A stretch of DNA of 64,000 nt, taken from positions 1-64,000 of the forward strand of contig JAFEMH010003616.1 in the NCBI GenBank assembly GCA_022495995.1. Reading direction: 5' to 3'. A model generated the notes under the pieces. The model saw only the letters and a list, made by a program, of their open reading frames with translations, ran no database searches and was not told the origin of the DNA. Positions 53,681 through 62,330 of this stretch are shown piece by piece (the first letter of the stretch is position 1; every line of letters starts with the position of its first letter). This DNA is from Adenophora triphylla var. japonica. Lineage: Eukaryota; Streptophyta; Magnoliopsida; Asterales; Campanulaceae. Position numbers and translations under genes: made by a program.

Positions 53681-53716
53681 TTATCTCGCGCGGGACAACA
53701 TATCTCGTGCGGGATA
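53681..53716. promoter_or_regulatory. Palindrome pair just before the gag start of E4
   Basis: TATCTCGCGCGGGACA (centre 53689.5) and TATCTCGTGCGGGATA (centre 53708.5), 19 bp apart. It ends about 10 bp before the gag frame. Confidence 0.85.
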
Positions 53717-53726
53717 ATGCTTCTGT

Positions 53727-54659
53727 TTGATGAATTTGAGCCTGAGCCATTTTGAGCCTGCTTCCGACTCGTTGGGGCTAGATCCTGATATCTGCATCTC
53801 TTCTGTCAGTTTTCCGAAGCTACTCAACTCCAAGACTCCCAACACAATGTCTACCGGAAAGCACGTCATGACCAAGGAATGCCTTGAACAACACACTTTT
53901 CAAGACTTGACCAAGGCCCTTGTCGTTGAAATGGAGCATGTTGAGGGTTGGAGAGAGGCCTTTGATTTACCTTCTACCCGCATTGCTAGGGATTTCCGAA
54001 AGATGGAGAGTGACTCCGACAGTGGGCGATCGTTTGTGCAAGAGGAGCTAAGTGACATCAAAACCCAACTTACCAAAGCCCTGCAGCAAATTAACGACAA
54101 TGACTCGTGGCATCACATGGAAGAATCCATCCAGGCTGAAAAGACAAAGATGCTGATTGAAGAGCTTGAGGAAGTCAAGAGTGAACTCGAGACCATGACC
54201 CAAAAGTGCATCAACCTTGAAGCCCACATTGAAGATGACATTGATGAGAGGGTCAAGTTTTTCCTCAATACTCTCTACCGTGACCTCAAAGAGCAAATGG
54301 AGGAAGAATACCAGTCTCGCCACAACGTCTTCGTGCAACACTATGAGAACCACATTCGAGACCTCCACAATCAAATGGCTAAGCGAAGGAAAGGTAGAGT
54401 CTTCTCCGACATTGGAAACATCACTCTCGGTCATCTCTTCAGAAGCCTTCACAAGGATGGAAAGATGAAACCAATGGAAGGCTACCAACCTAAGAGGGAA
54501 GGTCGATCTCCACACCTCTATTGCTTCTACCATCAATGCTATGGCCATCACACCAATGATTGTTTCAACCTGAAGAATGCAGTCCAAGACTTGATTGACA
54601 ACGACGCCATCAGAGTTTGCCCAAGTGGTGGAATAGTTTGGATGAGTTCAAACAAATGA
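53727..54659 (+). CDS. gag: Gag-like ORF of E4 lacking the retrotrans_gag core (310 aa)
   Basis: An open frame of 310 codons. Residues about 40-110 are acidic. About 125-220 is a strongly predicted coiled coil (EELEEVKSELETMTQ). A zinc knuckle CX2HX4HX4C (CFYHQCYGHHTNDC) lies near residues 270-285, followed by NLKNAVQDLID. The knuckle and its following helix match E2 gag, but the folded core with DLRAMVN and a long proline-rich part are absent, so this gag is shortened or replaced. An alternative start is MSTGKHV at 53847. Virus-like-particle assembly may need a partner element. Confidence 0.75.
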   Translation: MMNLSLSHFEPASDSLGLDPDICISSVSFPKLLNSKTPNTMSTGKHVMTKECLEQHTFQDLTKALVVEMEHVEGWREAFDLPSTRIARDFRKMESDSDSGRSFVQEELSDIKTQLTKALQQINDNDSWHHMEESIQAEKTKMLIEELEEVKSELETMTQKCINLEAHIEDDIDERVKFFLNTLYRDLKEQMEEEYQSRHNVFVQHYENHIRDLHNQMAKRRKGRVFSDIGNITLGHLFRSLHKDGKMKPMEGYQPKREGRSPHLYCFYHQCYGHHTNDCFNLKNAVQDLIDNDAIRVCPSGGIVWMSSNK

Positions 54660-54922
54660 GGAGTCTCTTTTCTTTCGCTATTTACTTTTAGTTGCAAAAG
54701 AAACGGTTAGTAGTCTAGTTTAGCTTAGTCGGGTACTACTTGCCTAAAGACTTCATTTGTGGGCAAGAGTATCAAGTCTGTTTTTCAATAATAGTTAGTC
54801 AGTATTTCCCTTTTCAATTCTGATTAATTCTTTGAGATTGAGAAAGAAATGTCATAGAAACTTGCAACGAAAATGACTACTCCAAGGCACTTTGGTTTTC
54901 CGGAAGCCTTCCTGTCTGGAGA
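54660..54922 (+). other. Gap where protease would be expected in E4
   Basis: 263 bp without retropepsin motif or open frame. In other Tat elements the protease and a linker (about 1-2 kb) lie here, between knuckle and G-patch. Confidence 0.6.
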
Positions 54923-55363
54923 ATGATGCTAGCAAAAGGGTACTTTCCTGGACTGGGGCTTGGAAAGCACTTACAAGGGATAACGGAACCACCACCGGTC
55001 CCCCAGCCTCACACAAAGCATGGCCTAGGATACATCATCTCCATCCACGATGAAGATGACGAAGAAGAGTGGGGCTTCGCTCAAATCAAGTGGGAAGGAA
55101 CCACCTACAAAGGCTGCGACGACCTAAAGCCCAAGAATGGCAACCTCAAGCCATATCGAAAGACACTCAATGGCTACTTTGTTCGAGAAGGGGAAAGTAT
55201 TCCCTACTTTATCTTTTCAGAACCATGGACTGACGATAAAGGAAAGCGCCAACCGGGCTTTGAAATCTTTAGCGACTGTAATGCTTCTCCAAGTGAAACA
55301 GAATCCATCCCACTAATCCCTAATGATTTGTGGGTCACGAAGACAGAAATGACAAGTGAATAG
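54923..55363 (+). CDS. G-patch ORF of E4 (146 aa)
   Basis: Residues 3-20 (LAKGYFPGLGLGKHLQGI) form a G-patch, a short glycine-rich RNA- or protein-binding module typical of Tat polyproteins between protease and reverse transcriptase. The rest is charged (DEDDEEEWGFAQIKWEG) and includes a tail ending MTSE. An in-frame stop separates it from the pol frame 230 bp later, so it is translated separately or is a relic. Confidence 0.75.
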   Translation: MMLAKGYFPGLGLGKHLQGITEPPPVPQPHTKHGLGYIISIHDEDDEEEWGFAQIKWEGTTYKGCDDLKPKNGNLKPYRKTLNGYFVREGESIPYFIFSEPWTDDKGKRQPGFEIFSDCNASPSETESIPLIPNDLWVTKTEMTSE

Positions 55364-55591
55364 GACTTTGTGTTGGGAGAAGACATGCGGCGACAGCTCC
55401 AAGACTGTACCGGTTAGAAGACAACCAGCATCCATGCAATATCCAAGGGGACGCTCCAACTACCGACTACACAAGATCGATACGTAAAATGTGATGAGCC
55501 AATTCTAAACCGGCACGTCACCTGAGGACCGCCTTGTGGATGAAGACTTCATGATCAAAGAGCTTGGTTGCACTCCCCATCCCCGCAGAAG

Positions 55592-58500
55592 ATGGGCCCC
55601 GTAGCTTTTACATTAGAAGCGTGCTCCACCTCCGATGAACGCACTCAAGAGGAAAACGAGGCGGTGGCCGAACATGTATTCCCTTACTTCCTTAATGAAA
55701 ACTTTGATCTTTCCGAGTACCCTGAGATTGCTAACATCGTGAATGATGAATTAACTAATAATAATCAATATAACGAACACGTTAATAATGAATCATACGA
55801 TGAGATAGATCAAGAAAACGAACGAATCTTAAAAGAATTAGCTAAGCAAGTAGGTCGTTGTGGAAAGAATGGCCCTGTTGACGACGAGGAAATGCAAACG
55901 GTTAATCTTGGGACAACGGAAGACCCCAGAGAAACAAAGATCGGCAGCTTCTTCAAGGGGGAAGACAGAGAAACCTTGATACAGCTCCTCAGAGAATATG
56001 TCGACGTCTTCGCTTGGTCCTACAAAGATATGCCTGGGTTGAATCAGTCAGTTGTAGAGCACAAGATACCGCTGCTACCCAACGCCAAGCCAGTCAAACA
56101 GAAACTACGCAGAATCAAGCCGGAATGGTCAATGCAAGTGAAAGAGGAAATCATGAAGCTCTTAAATGTAGGGTTCATCAAAGTGATCGAATATCCGGAA
56201 TGGTTAGCAAACACAGTGCAAGTAGCCAAGTCGAACGGGAAAATACGGGTCTGTGTTGATTTCAGAGACTTGAACAAGGCATCCCCCAAAGATGACTTCC
56301 CGTTACCGAACATAGACATGTTGGTCGATGCCACAGCTGCATACGAAGTCCGCTCATTCGTCGACGGTTTCGCAGGGTATAACCAAATCCTCATGGCAGA
56401 GGAAGATCAGCACAAAACAGCATTCACCACGCCTTGGGGAACGTTCTACTACACGGTCATGCCGTTTGGTCTCAAGAACGATGGGGCTACATATCAAAGA
56501 GCAGTCACGACACTATTCCATGACATGATCCACAAGGAAATAGAGGAATATGTGGACGACATGATTATTCACTCAAGAGGGATAGATGGTCAACACTTCA
56601 GAGATCTCAGAAAATTCTTCAATCGACTGAGACAGCACAAGATGAGGCTCAACCCCGCCAAATGCTCATTCGGAGTGGTCAAAGGGAAAGTCTTAGGGTA
56701 CATGGTCACAGAGCGTGGCATAGAAGCAGATCCCGCCAAGATAAAAGCCATTACAGACATGCCTCCACCCAGAACACAGAAAGAAGTAAAGGGATTCATG
56801 GGCAGGCTTCAATATATCAGTCGATTCATCAATCAACTGACTACGATGTGCGATCCTATCTTCAAGTTACTTAAGAAAAACGCACCCGAAGAATGTCAAG
56901 AAGCATTCGAGGAAGTTAAGCGCTACTTGACTTCCCCACCTATTCTGGTTCCACCGCACAAGGAGAAGCCCTTGAAGTTATACCTCACAGTTACAGACAA
57001 CACATTAGGGGCTATGCTCGCTCAAGAACAGCCAGCCTCCCACACAGAGAATGCCATCTATTTCGTCAGCCGCAGATTCCAAGGCAGCGAAATCAACTAC
57101 TCTCCACTCGACAAATCCTGTGCTGCTCTTGTTTGGGTATCACAAAGGCTAAAGCACTATATGGAAGCCTTCCCGGTCCGCCTCATTGCAAAAATGGATC
57201 CACTGAAATATATCCTAGACAAATCAAATTTGTCTTCGAGACTGGCCAAATGGTACTTCATGCTCGCGGGATATGACATCACTTACGTCACTCAAAAATC
57301 CGTCAAGGGGAGTGTATTCGCAGATCAGTTGGCCGAATTTCCTTGCGACGAAGTGAAGGGGGAAGACCCGCGATTCCCTGATGAGGACATCATGAGTATA
57401 GAAGAAGAAAATAAGTGGCAATTATTTTTCGATGGCGCAGCCAACATGAGAGGGTTCGGCATTGGAATGTTATTAGTAGACCCTAACGACATCTACACTC
57501 CACTGGCAATACGTCTTGACTTTGACGCCACCAACAACATCACAGAATACGAGGCTTGCATAGCGGGACTTGAGGCAGCTCTAGAACGCAACGTGACCGA
57601 ACTCGAGGTATTCGGGGATTCCCAATTGATCATCAATCAGACATTGAAGAAGTGGAGGGTCCAAGATCCAACCCTTCAAAGATACAATGCCCATCTCCAA
57701 GAGTTGGTGCAACAATTCCAAGATGTCTCGTTCCACTACCTTCCCAGAGACAAAAACCGGTTTGCGGACGCATTGGCCACACTTGCCTCATTGGTCGAAA
57801 TCCCTAAAGGAAAAGCAGTCAAACCCTTCAAAATAACACGACGCGCAACTCCTGCATACTGCGCCGTTATAGATCTCCACGACTGCAAAGACAAATGGTT
57901 ATCCGAATGTGCCACTGTTGGGAACTCCGAAGAGAAACCATGGTACCATGACATTTGGCATTTCATCCTAGATGGAACCATCCCACCTGAGACAGACTCA
58001 AAGACTCAGATCGCCCTTAAGAGGTTGGCCGCTAATTACGTCATCACCGCTGGCCGCCTATTCAAGAAACATTCCCAAGGGAACCTCCTTTGTGCCACCG
58101 AGGAAGAGGCCCAAGAAATCATGGACCATGTTCATCAGGGCATATGTGGAACCCACATGAGCGGAAATATGCTCGCCAAAAAGATCATCAGACAAGGGTA
58201 TTTTTGGCTGACCATGGAAGCCGACTGTACCAAAATGGTCAAGAAGTGCCACAAGTGTCAGATACACACCAATCTTCAGCATGCACCGCCTTCCTTGCTA
58301 TACCCTATGACTTCTCCTTGGCCGTTCTCTACATGGGGGATAGACGTGATTGGAAAGGTCACACCCATAGGAGCCAACAAACACTGCTTCGTCCTAGTAG
58401 CCATCGACTACTTCACTAAGTGGGTTGAGGCCGCCTCCTACAAAGTTTTGAATGCCAGAAAGGTTGCAGAGTTCATCAAGCACAACATCATCTGCCGGTA

Positions 58501-59182
58501 TGGGGTTCCGCAAGAGATGATATCCGATAATGGGTCCCACTTTGAGAAGGAAACCGATCGCCTACTAACCGAATACAAAATCACAAGGCACAAGTCGTCT
58601 CCTTATAGACCTCAAACGAACGGAGCAGTTGAAGCCGCGAACAAGACAATCGAGACTATCATCAGAAAAATGGCAGTCACCGGAAAAGATTGGCCCGACA
58701 AACTACCATTCGCACTATGGGGATACCGCACTTCGGTCCGAACAACTACAGGAGAGACTCCCTACGCCCTCACATTCGGAATGGAGGCTGTCTTACCGAT
58801 AAAATTGGAAATACCGTCACTACGGGTTCTCCTAGAAAACCAAGTGAACGAGGTCGACTGGCTAGGAAGCAGATACGAAGAGTTGGCCCTGTTGGACGAG
58901 AGAAGGTTGAAAGCAGCCGAACATACTCAAGTTTACCAAAGAAGAATGGCAAGAGCTTTCAACAAAAAGGTCAAGACGAGGAACATCAGAGTAGGTGACC
59001 TGGTTCTCCGTGAGCACCGTCCTGGACCTTTCAACCCGCTAGGCAAGTGGGGACCAAGATGGATAGGACCCTACATTGTGAAGAAGATATTCTCTGGGGG
59101 AGCCCTTCAGCTGGTAGACTTAGACGGAGATCAACTACCGAAGCCGGTCAACATGGACAAGCTCAAGAAGTACTTCGCGTGA
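55592..59182 (+). CDS. pol: Intact pol ORF of E4: RT, two RNase H domains, integrase (1,196 aa)
   Basis: First ATG at 55592; the frame is open from 55568. The order is an acidic N-terminal linker, AWSYKDMPGL, then reverse transcriptase with YVDD at residues 320-323. A first RNase H follows (TVTDNTLGAMLAQ ... VFADQLAEFP), then a second, archaeal-type RNase H with D614 (FFDGAAN), E654 (YEAC) and D676 (GDSQL). Integrase has an HHCC zinc region ending CHKCQ, D918 (GIDVIG), D979 (SDNGS) and E1014 (VEAAN), a D,D35E layout, and a GPY-type C-terminus (WIGPYIV). Two RNase H domains are characteristic of the Tat lineage. No stop or frameshift was found. The protein would copy element RNA to DNA and insert it in the nucleus, but a protease is missing from the copy. 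Confidence 0.95.
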   Translation: MGPVAFTLEACSTSDERTQEENEAVAEHVFPYFLNENFDLSEYPEIANIVNDELTNNNQYNEHVNNESYDEIDQENERILKELAKQVGRCGKNGPVDDEEMQTVNLGTTEDPRETKIGSFFKGEDRETLIQLLREYVDVFAWSYKDMPGLNQSVVEHKIPLLPNAKPVKQKLRRIKPEWSMQVKEEIMKLLNVGFIKVIEYPEWLANTVQVAKSNGKIRVCVDFRDLNKASPKDDFPLPNIDMLVDATAAYEVRSFVDGFAGYNQILMAEEDQHKTAFTTPWGTFYYTVMPFGLKNDGATYQRAVTTLFHDMIHKEIEEYVDDMIIHSRGIDGQHFRDLRKFFNRLRQHKMRLNPAKCSFGVVKGKVLGYMVTERGIEADPAKIKAITDMPPPRTQKEVKGFMGRLQYISRFINQLTTMCDPIFKLLKKNAPEECQEAFEEVKRYLTSPPILVPPHKEKPLKLYLTVTDNTLGAMLAQEQPASHTENAIYFVSRRFQGSEINYSPLDKSCAALVWVSQRLKHYMEAFPVRLIAKMDPLKYILDKSNLSSRLAKWYFMLAGYDITYVTQKSVKGSVFADQLAEFPCDEVKGEDPRFPDEDIMSIEEENKWQLFFDGAANMRGFGIGMLLVDPNDIYTPLAIRLDFDATNNITEYEACIAGLEAALERNVTELEVFGDSQLIINQTLKKWRVQDPTLQRYNAHLQELVQQFQDVSFHYLPRDKNRFADALATLASLVEIPKGKAVKPFKITRRATPAYCAVIDLHDCKDKWLSECATVGNSEEKPWYHDIWHFILDGTIPPETDSKTQIALKRLAANYVITAGRLFKKHSQGNLLCATEEEAQEIMDHVHQGICGTHMSGNMLAKKIIRQGYFWLTMEADCTKMVKKCHKCQIHTNLQHAPPSLLYPMTSPWPFSTWGIDVIGKVTPIGANKHCFVLVAIDYFTKWVEAASYKVLNARKVAEFIKHNIICRYGVPQEMISDNGSHFEKETDRLLTEYKITRHKSSPYRPQTNGAVEAANKTIETIIRKMAVTGKDWPDKLPFALWGYRTSVRTTTGETPYALTFGMEAVLPIKLEIPSLRVLLENQVNEVDWLGSRYEELALLDERRLKAAEHTQVYQRRMARAFNKKVKTRNIRVGDLVLREHRPGPFNPLGKWGPRWIGPYIVKKIFSGGALQLVDLDGDQLPKPVNMDKLKKYFA

Positions 59183-59357
59183 CTTGCCCTCCTCAAAAGG
59201 AAGCGCTCGCTAGGTTGAAAATCCCGGAAAGGACGGCCTGGGCAAAAATTAGAGCTAGCACAAGAAAAGAAGCCCGCTAGATTGAAAACCCGAAAGGGCG
59301 GTCTAGGCAAAAGAAAGGGTGTGCATACCAAAAACCAAAAAAAAAAAAAAGGAGGCT

Positions 59358-59373
59358 TATCTCGCGCGAGATT
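59358..59373. promoter_or_regulatory. Single palindrome TATCTCGCGCGAGAT after E4 pol
   Basis: A near-perfect copy centred at 59365.5, without a partner at 19 bp because an A run lies upstream. Confidence 0.8.
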
Positions 59374-59415
59374 ACCCCTCGGCACGGAGCCGTATTTTGC
59401 CCTTTTCTCAAAAAT

Positions 59416-59474
59416 GAACTACGTTAGACCTGAGCCTCTTATTTAATTGCTGTAAAAGAGGAACGTTGGCAGCC
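59416..59474 (+). other. Conserved Tat hairpin motif, copy 7
   Basis: Begins GAACTACGTTAGACCTGAG and ends GGAACGTTGGCAGCC. Stem CCTCTT/AAGAGG with a 15-nt loop. Confidence 0.82.
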
Positions 59475-59667
59475 TTCGGGTTCGGTCTAGTCAAATAAAT
59501 GAATCTACTTTTGTCCTTTATTAATCGAATGCATTTTCATTAATGACAAAAGGGAAATCCTAACCACAACGACTAATTTGCTAAGCCAACAATCTCGAAA
59601 AAAAAAGATACTAATAAAAGCAAAATAATTGATCTATCAAAGCAATCTCTTGGTACTCCAAAAAGAT

Positions 59668-61183
59668 CTAGCCTTTCATTGACTTGGTAGGCCGGTGGAC
59701 ATGATCTCCACCGTCGTCGTGATCCTCCTTGCGCTTTGAGCCCCGCAAAGCAGAGCATCCCTCGAGGCGATCAAAAACAGAGTCAAGATGATCAAAAACA
59801 GATCCTGAGAGCCTATTGAAGACATGGGGCCTATCTAAAGCTTGCGTCTTTCCAGGCATCCCCTTGCTTCGCCTCTCGTACCAATCCCCATCGAGAAAAT
59901 CCTGAGTTGGATCGCCGCACATTAGCAGGATCAGACTGAGCCTCGCTCCTTCGCAAAATACTGCTAGCTACAAAAGAATCTCCTAGCAGTGAAAGCCGCA
60001 GATCATCAATCTTCTCTGCACTAGGGTGATCGGTATGAAGAAACCAATCCAAGTACTTATCAGACAAGAAGATACTTGCATTAAATGTCCGAAGGTTCGA
60101 CCAGCGATCCCGACTAGTTCCTTCACCCCATGATTGAGCTAGCACCTGCGCAAACTCTACACCAATATAAGACACTTCACGAGAAGCTCCTTCGAAAAGA
60201 TAAGTGTCCTGCTGTTGACCGAGCTGACGGAGCACCCGCTTGGGGAAATAAAAGGAGGAATCGCGCAAACCCGGAAGAACAACCCTGTCAAAACCCTTGG
60301 TATTGGCAACATACTTGTTCAACCTCCAATAAGGTGGACACCAAAGAATGTCAGCAGTTTCGGTCTTCGCAATCAACTCAGCCCATTCATCCACTGAAAG
60401 ATCCTTGATCAATAACTTTCGCGTATGATATGTGAAAGGGGAATATTCCAATGGGGGACCCACCAACTTGAGATGCTCCCTAAGCCAAATAGTCAACAGA
60501 AGAGGACTCCCTTGAGTCATGACACCGGTCCTATGCAGCTCGTCAAGACCATGCAGGGTCTCACCCAAGATTAGCGGAATAATGTTCCTAGAACGTTTTC
60601 TAGCCTGCAGGAAAATTTCCACAAGTTGGGAGTCGACCAAGCCGTCCCTACATGTAAATAGAACATCTCCGAAAAGGAAAAGAGCCAGAAAGTTCCGTTT
60701 ATAGACATGAAAAGCGTCATCATCTGAATCACTACTAAAGCGTCCCGGAAAAGAGGAGCAATCAACCCACTTGCGGTGAACCAACTCATAGCAAGTATCA
60801 AGGGGGATCCCTAACAATTCATTCAAAGCTTCCGAATGATTCTTATTGTACTTAGGAACAACAATCTCACCAGTCAAAGGCATATCCAAGATAATGGCAA
60901 ATTCCTCCACAGTAGGCACCATCTCATTCAAAGAAAAATTGAAAAGATGAATAGAGGGATCCCAAAATCGAACAGCACCCTGCAAGAGATTCCAATCCGG
61001 TTGGAGGTTCTTCAAGGTAAAAAGGATTCTGAATTCGAATTCTGCAATAAAATTATTGCGAGATCGGTTGCGAAACGACCTCACAAAATCCCTTGATGCT
61101 TGCTTGAAAGATGCAATCACTTCAGACGACAGAGAAAAATCATCGACAATCATGGACGTTGGGGCAATCTCCTTGGAAGCCAT
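59668..61183 (-). pseudogene. Antisense PMD (plant mobile domain) protein of E4, one frameshift near the end
   Basis: From ATG at 61183 (MASKEIAPTSMIVDDFSL) the minus-strand frame is open for 450 codons to 59831. Blocks seen are FTLKNLQPDWNLLQGA, NEMVPTVEEFAIILDMPL, GETLHGLDEL, GSPLLLTIWLREHL, WAELIAKTETADILWCPPYW and VLRQLGQQQDTYLFEG, matching plant mobile domain proteins. Near 59920 the expected C-terminal continuation (DFLDGDWYERRSKG, then KRKEDHDDGG) lies in another frame, so a single-base change probably shifted it. The domain may derive from, or have been shared with, host PMD genes of the MAIN type. Transcribed opposite to pol, with its own TATA box and palindrome pair. Otherwise nearly intact. 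Confidence 0.85.
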
Positions 61184-61284
61184 GGATCGTAGGGTTGAAG
61201 AAGAAGACAAGAATTTCACCCTAACAGAATATCTCTAGAGTTTGTAAGGCTAGAATGAGGTATCTGGCCGGACTACAGGGTGAT

Positions 61285-61290
61285 TTTATA
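61285..61290 (-). promoter_or_regulatory. TATA box of the E4 PMD gene
   Basis: TATAAAA on the minus strand, about 100 bp upstream of the ATG, at the same place as in E3. Confidence 0.65.
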
Positions 61291-61342
61291 GGGAAAACTG
61301 ACAAAATCCTATTCGGAAAAGAAGAGATCTCTGCCTGACTAG

Positions 61343-61379
61343 CGTGTCTCGTGCGAGACACCTTATCTCGCGCGAGATA
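61343..61379. promoter_or_regulatory. TCTCGCGCGAGA palindrome pair upstream of E4 PMD
   Basis: GTCTCGTGCGAGAC (centre 61352.5) and ATCTCGCGCGAGAT (centre 61371.5), 19 bp apart, 60-90 bp upstream of TATA. Homologous to 12136-12168. Confidence 0.9.
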
Positions 61380-61439
61380 TTGCTACGGCAAAACAACAAC
61401 AGTGTTTTGGTAGAAAAAACAATAGAGTAGAATCTTAAC

Positions 61440-62330
61440 TTAGTTTAGTGTGTGGATTTAACAATAAGGAGGGAACTATGGAATTCGATTATATGGAACA
61501 AAAGCATAAAAAAGAGATAATGACACCACGATTTGTTAACGAGGAAAACCTTGGAGGTGATAACCTCTTTGGAAAAAACCCCGGGAGTTAGGTCTCCAAC
61601 CTTAAAAGTTTCACTATAATGATCACGAATACAACTTTGGAAGATAATGGAGAGGATTACAAGAGCTTGAGTGTCGAGTGTGTGCGTATGAGCAATAATG
61701 TGTTTTTTCCGTCTCCATTTCCCCTTAAATACAAGTAGATATGAAAGAGTCAATACGGTTCCTACAATCTCGGGATTTTGGTTTATCATTTCAACCTCCG
61801 TGAGACCAAGTCGCCCGAGCTGTTGAAGATCTGTTGAACGTGCTGGAGAATATCCCGCATTCCTCTCTTAATTACTGAAAAATAAGAATAAGAATATTAG
61901 GAAATATTGAATAAGTAAATATTAGAACAATACTTACAGGGTAATGACATCTCGATATGCAGGATCAACTGAAGATGTCTCCATGTTGAAAAATACCCAC
62001 AACAATTTGTCCCCAAAAACATTTGACTATGTTGGCAACTGAAGAGGCAAAATATTTTTCTTTTGAATTAATGGTCCAACTGTTCGCTCTGCCTGATGGG
62101 ATGTTTTGGAATACGTGGCGTTAAATGGACGGTTGGGGCGAAGGGTCTGGAGAGTTACTTTTGAAAAAGAATCCTTTTTCTTTTTATTAACCGCTTGGGA
62201 GGATAATTTAGACTTCTTAAAGCTTCCTTTTCACCTCCGTTGGCCCACGGCGCCGTTCATCTCCAAGGTAAAACTTCTCCGTCTCTCACCTTCTTCCTTT
62301 GCTTATTTTTCTCTTTTTGCTTTGTCAACC
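61440..62330. other. Junction to another inserted element, no gene
   Basis: Similarity to E3 stops near 61390. The segment 61500-61640 with GAGGAAAACCTTGGAGG and AAAAAACCCCGGGAG resembles LTR sequence of other plant retrotransposons, possibly minus-oriented. The upstream region of the Transposase_28-type gene follows from about 62000. Confidence 0.4.

Larger units (their letters stand above)
52589..53726 (+). other. E4 untranslated leader
   Basis: About 1.1 kb between primer site and gag. It carries two palindrome pairs (52681-52716 and 53681-53716), the conserved hairpin motif (52998-53046) and CCCTTCGGAA-type short repeats near 53456-53515. No ORF with recognisable product. Confidence 0.7.
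59183..59667. other. E4 region between pol and the antisense PMD gene
   Basis: Convergent gene ends. It contains an A run (59337-59350), one palindrome and the conserved hairpin motif. Two direct repeats (GTTGAAAATCCCGGAAAGG and a variant) lie at about 59214 and 59281. No gene. Confidence 0.6.
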
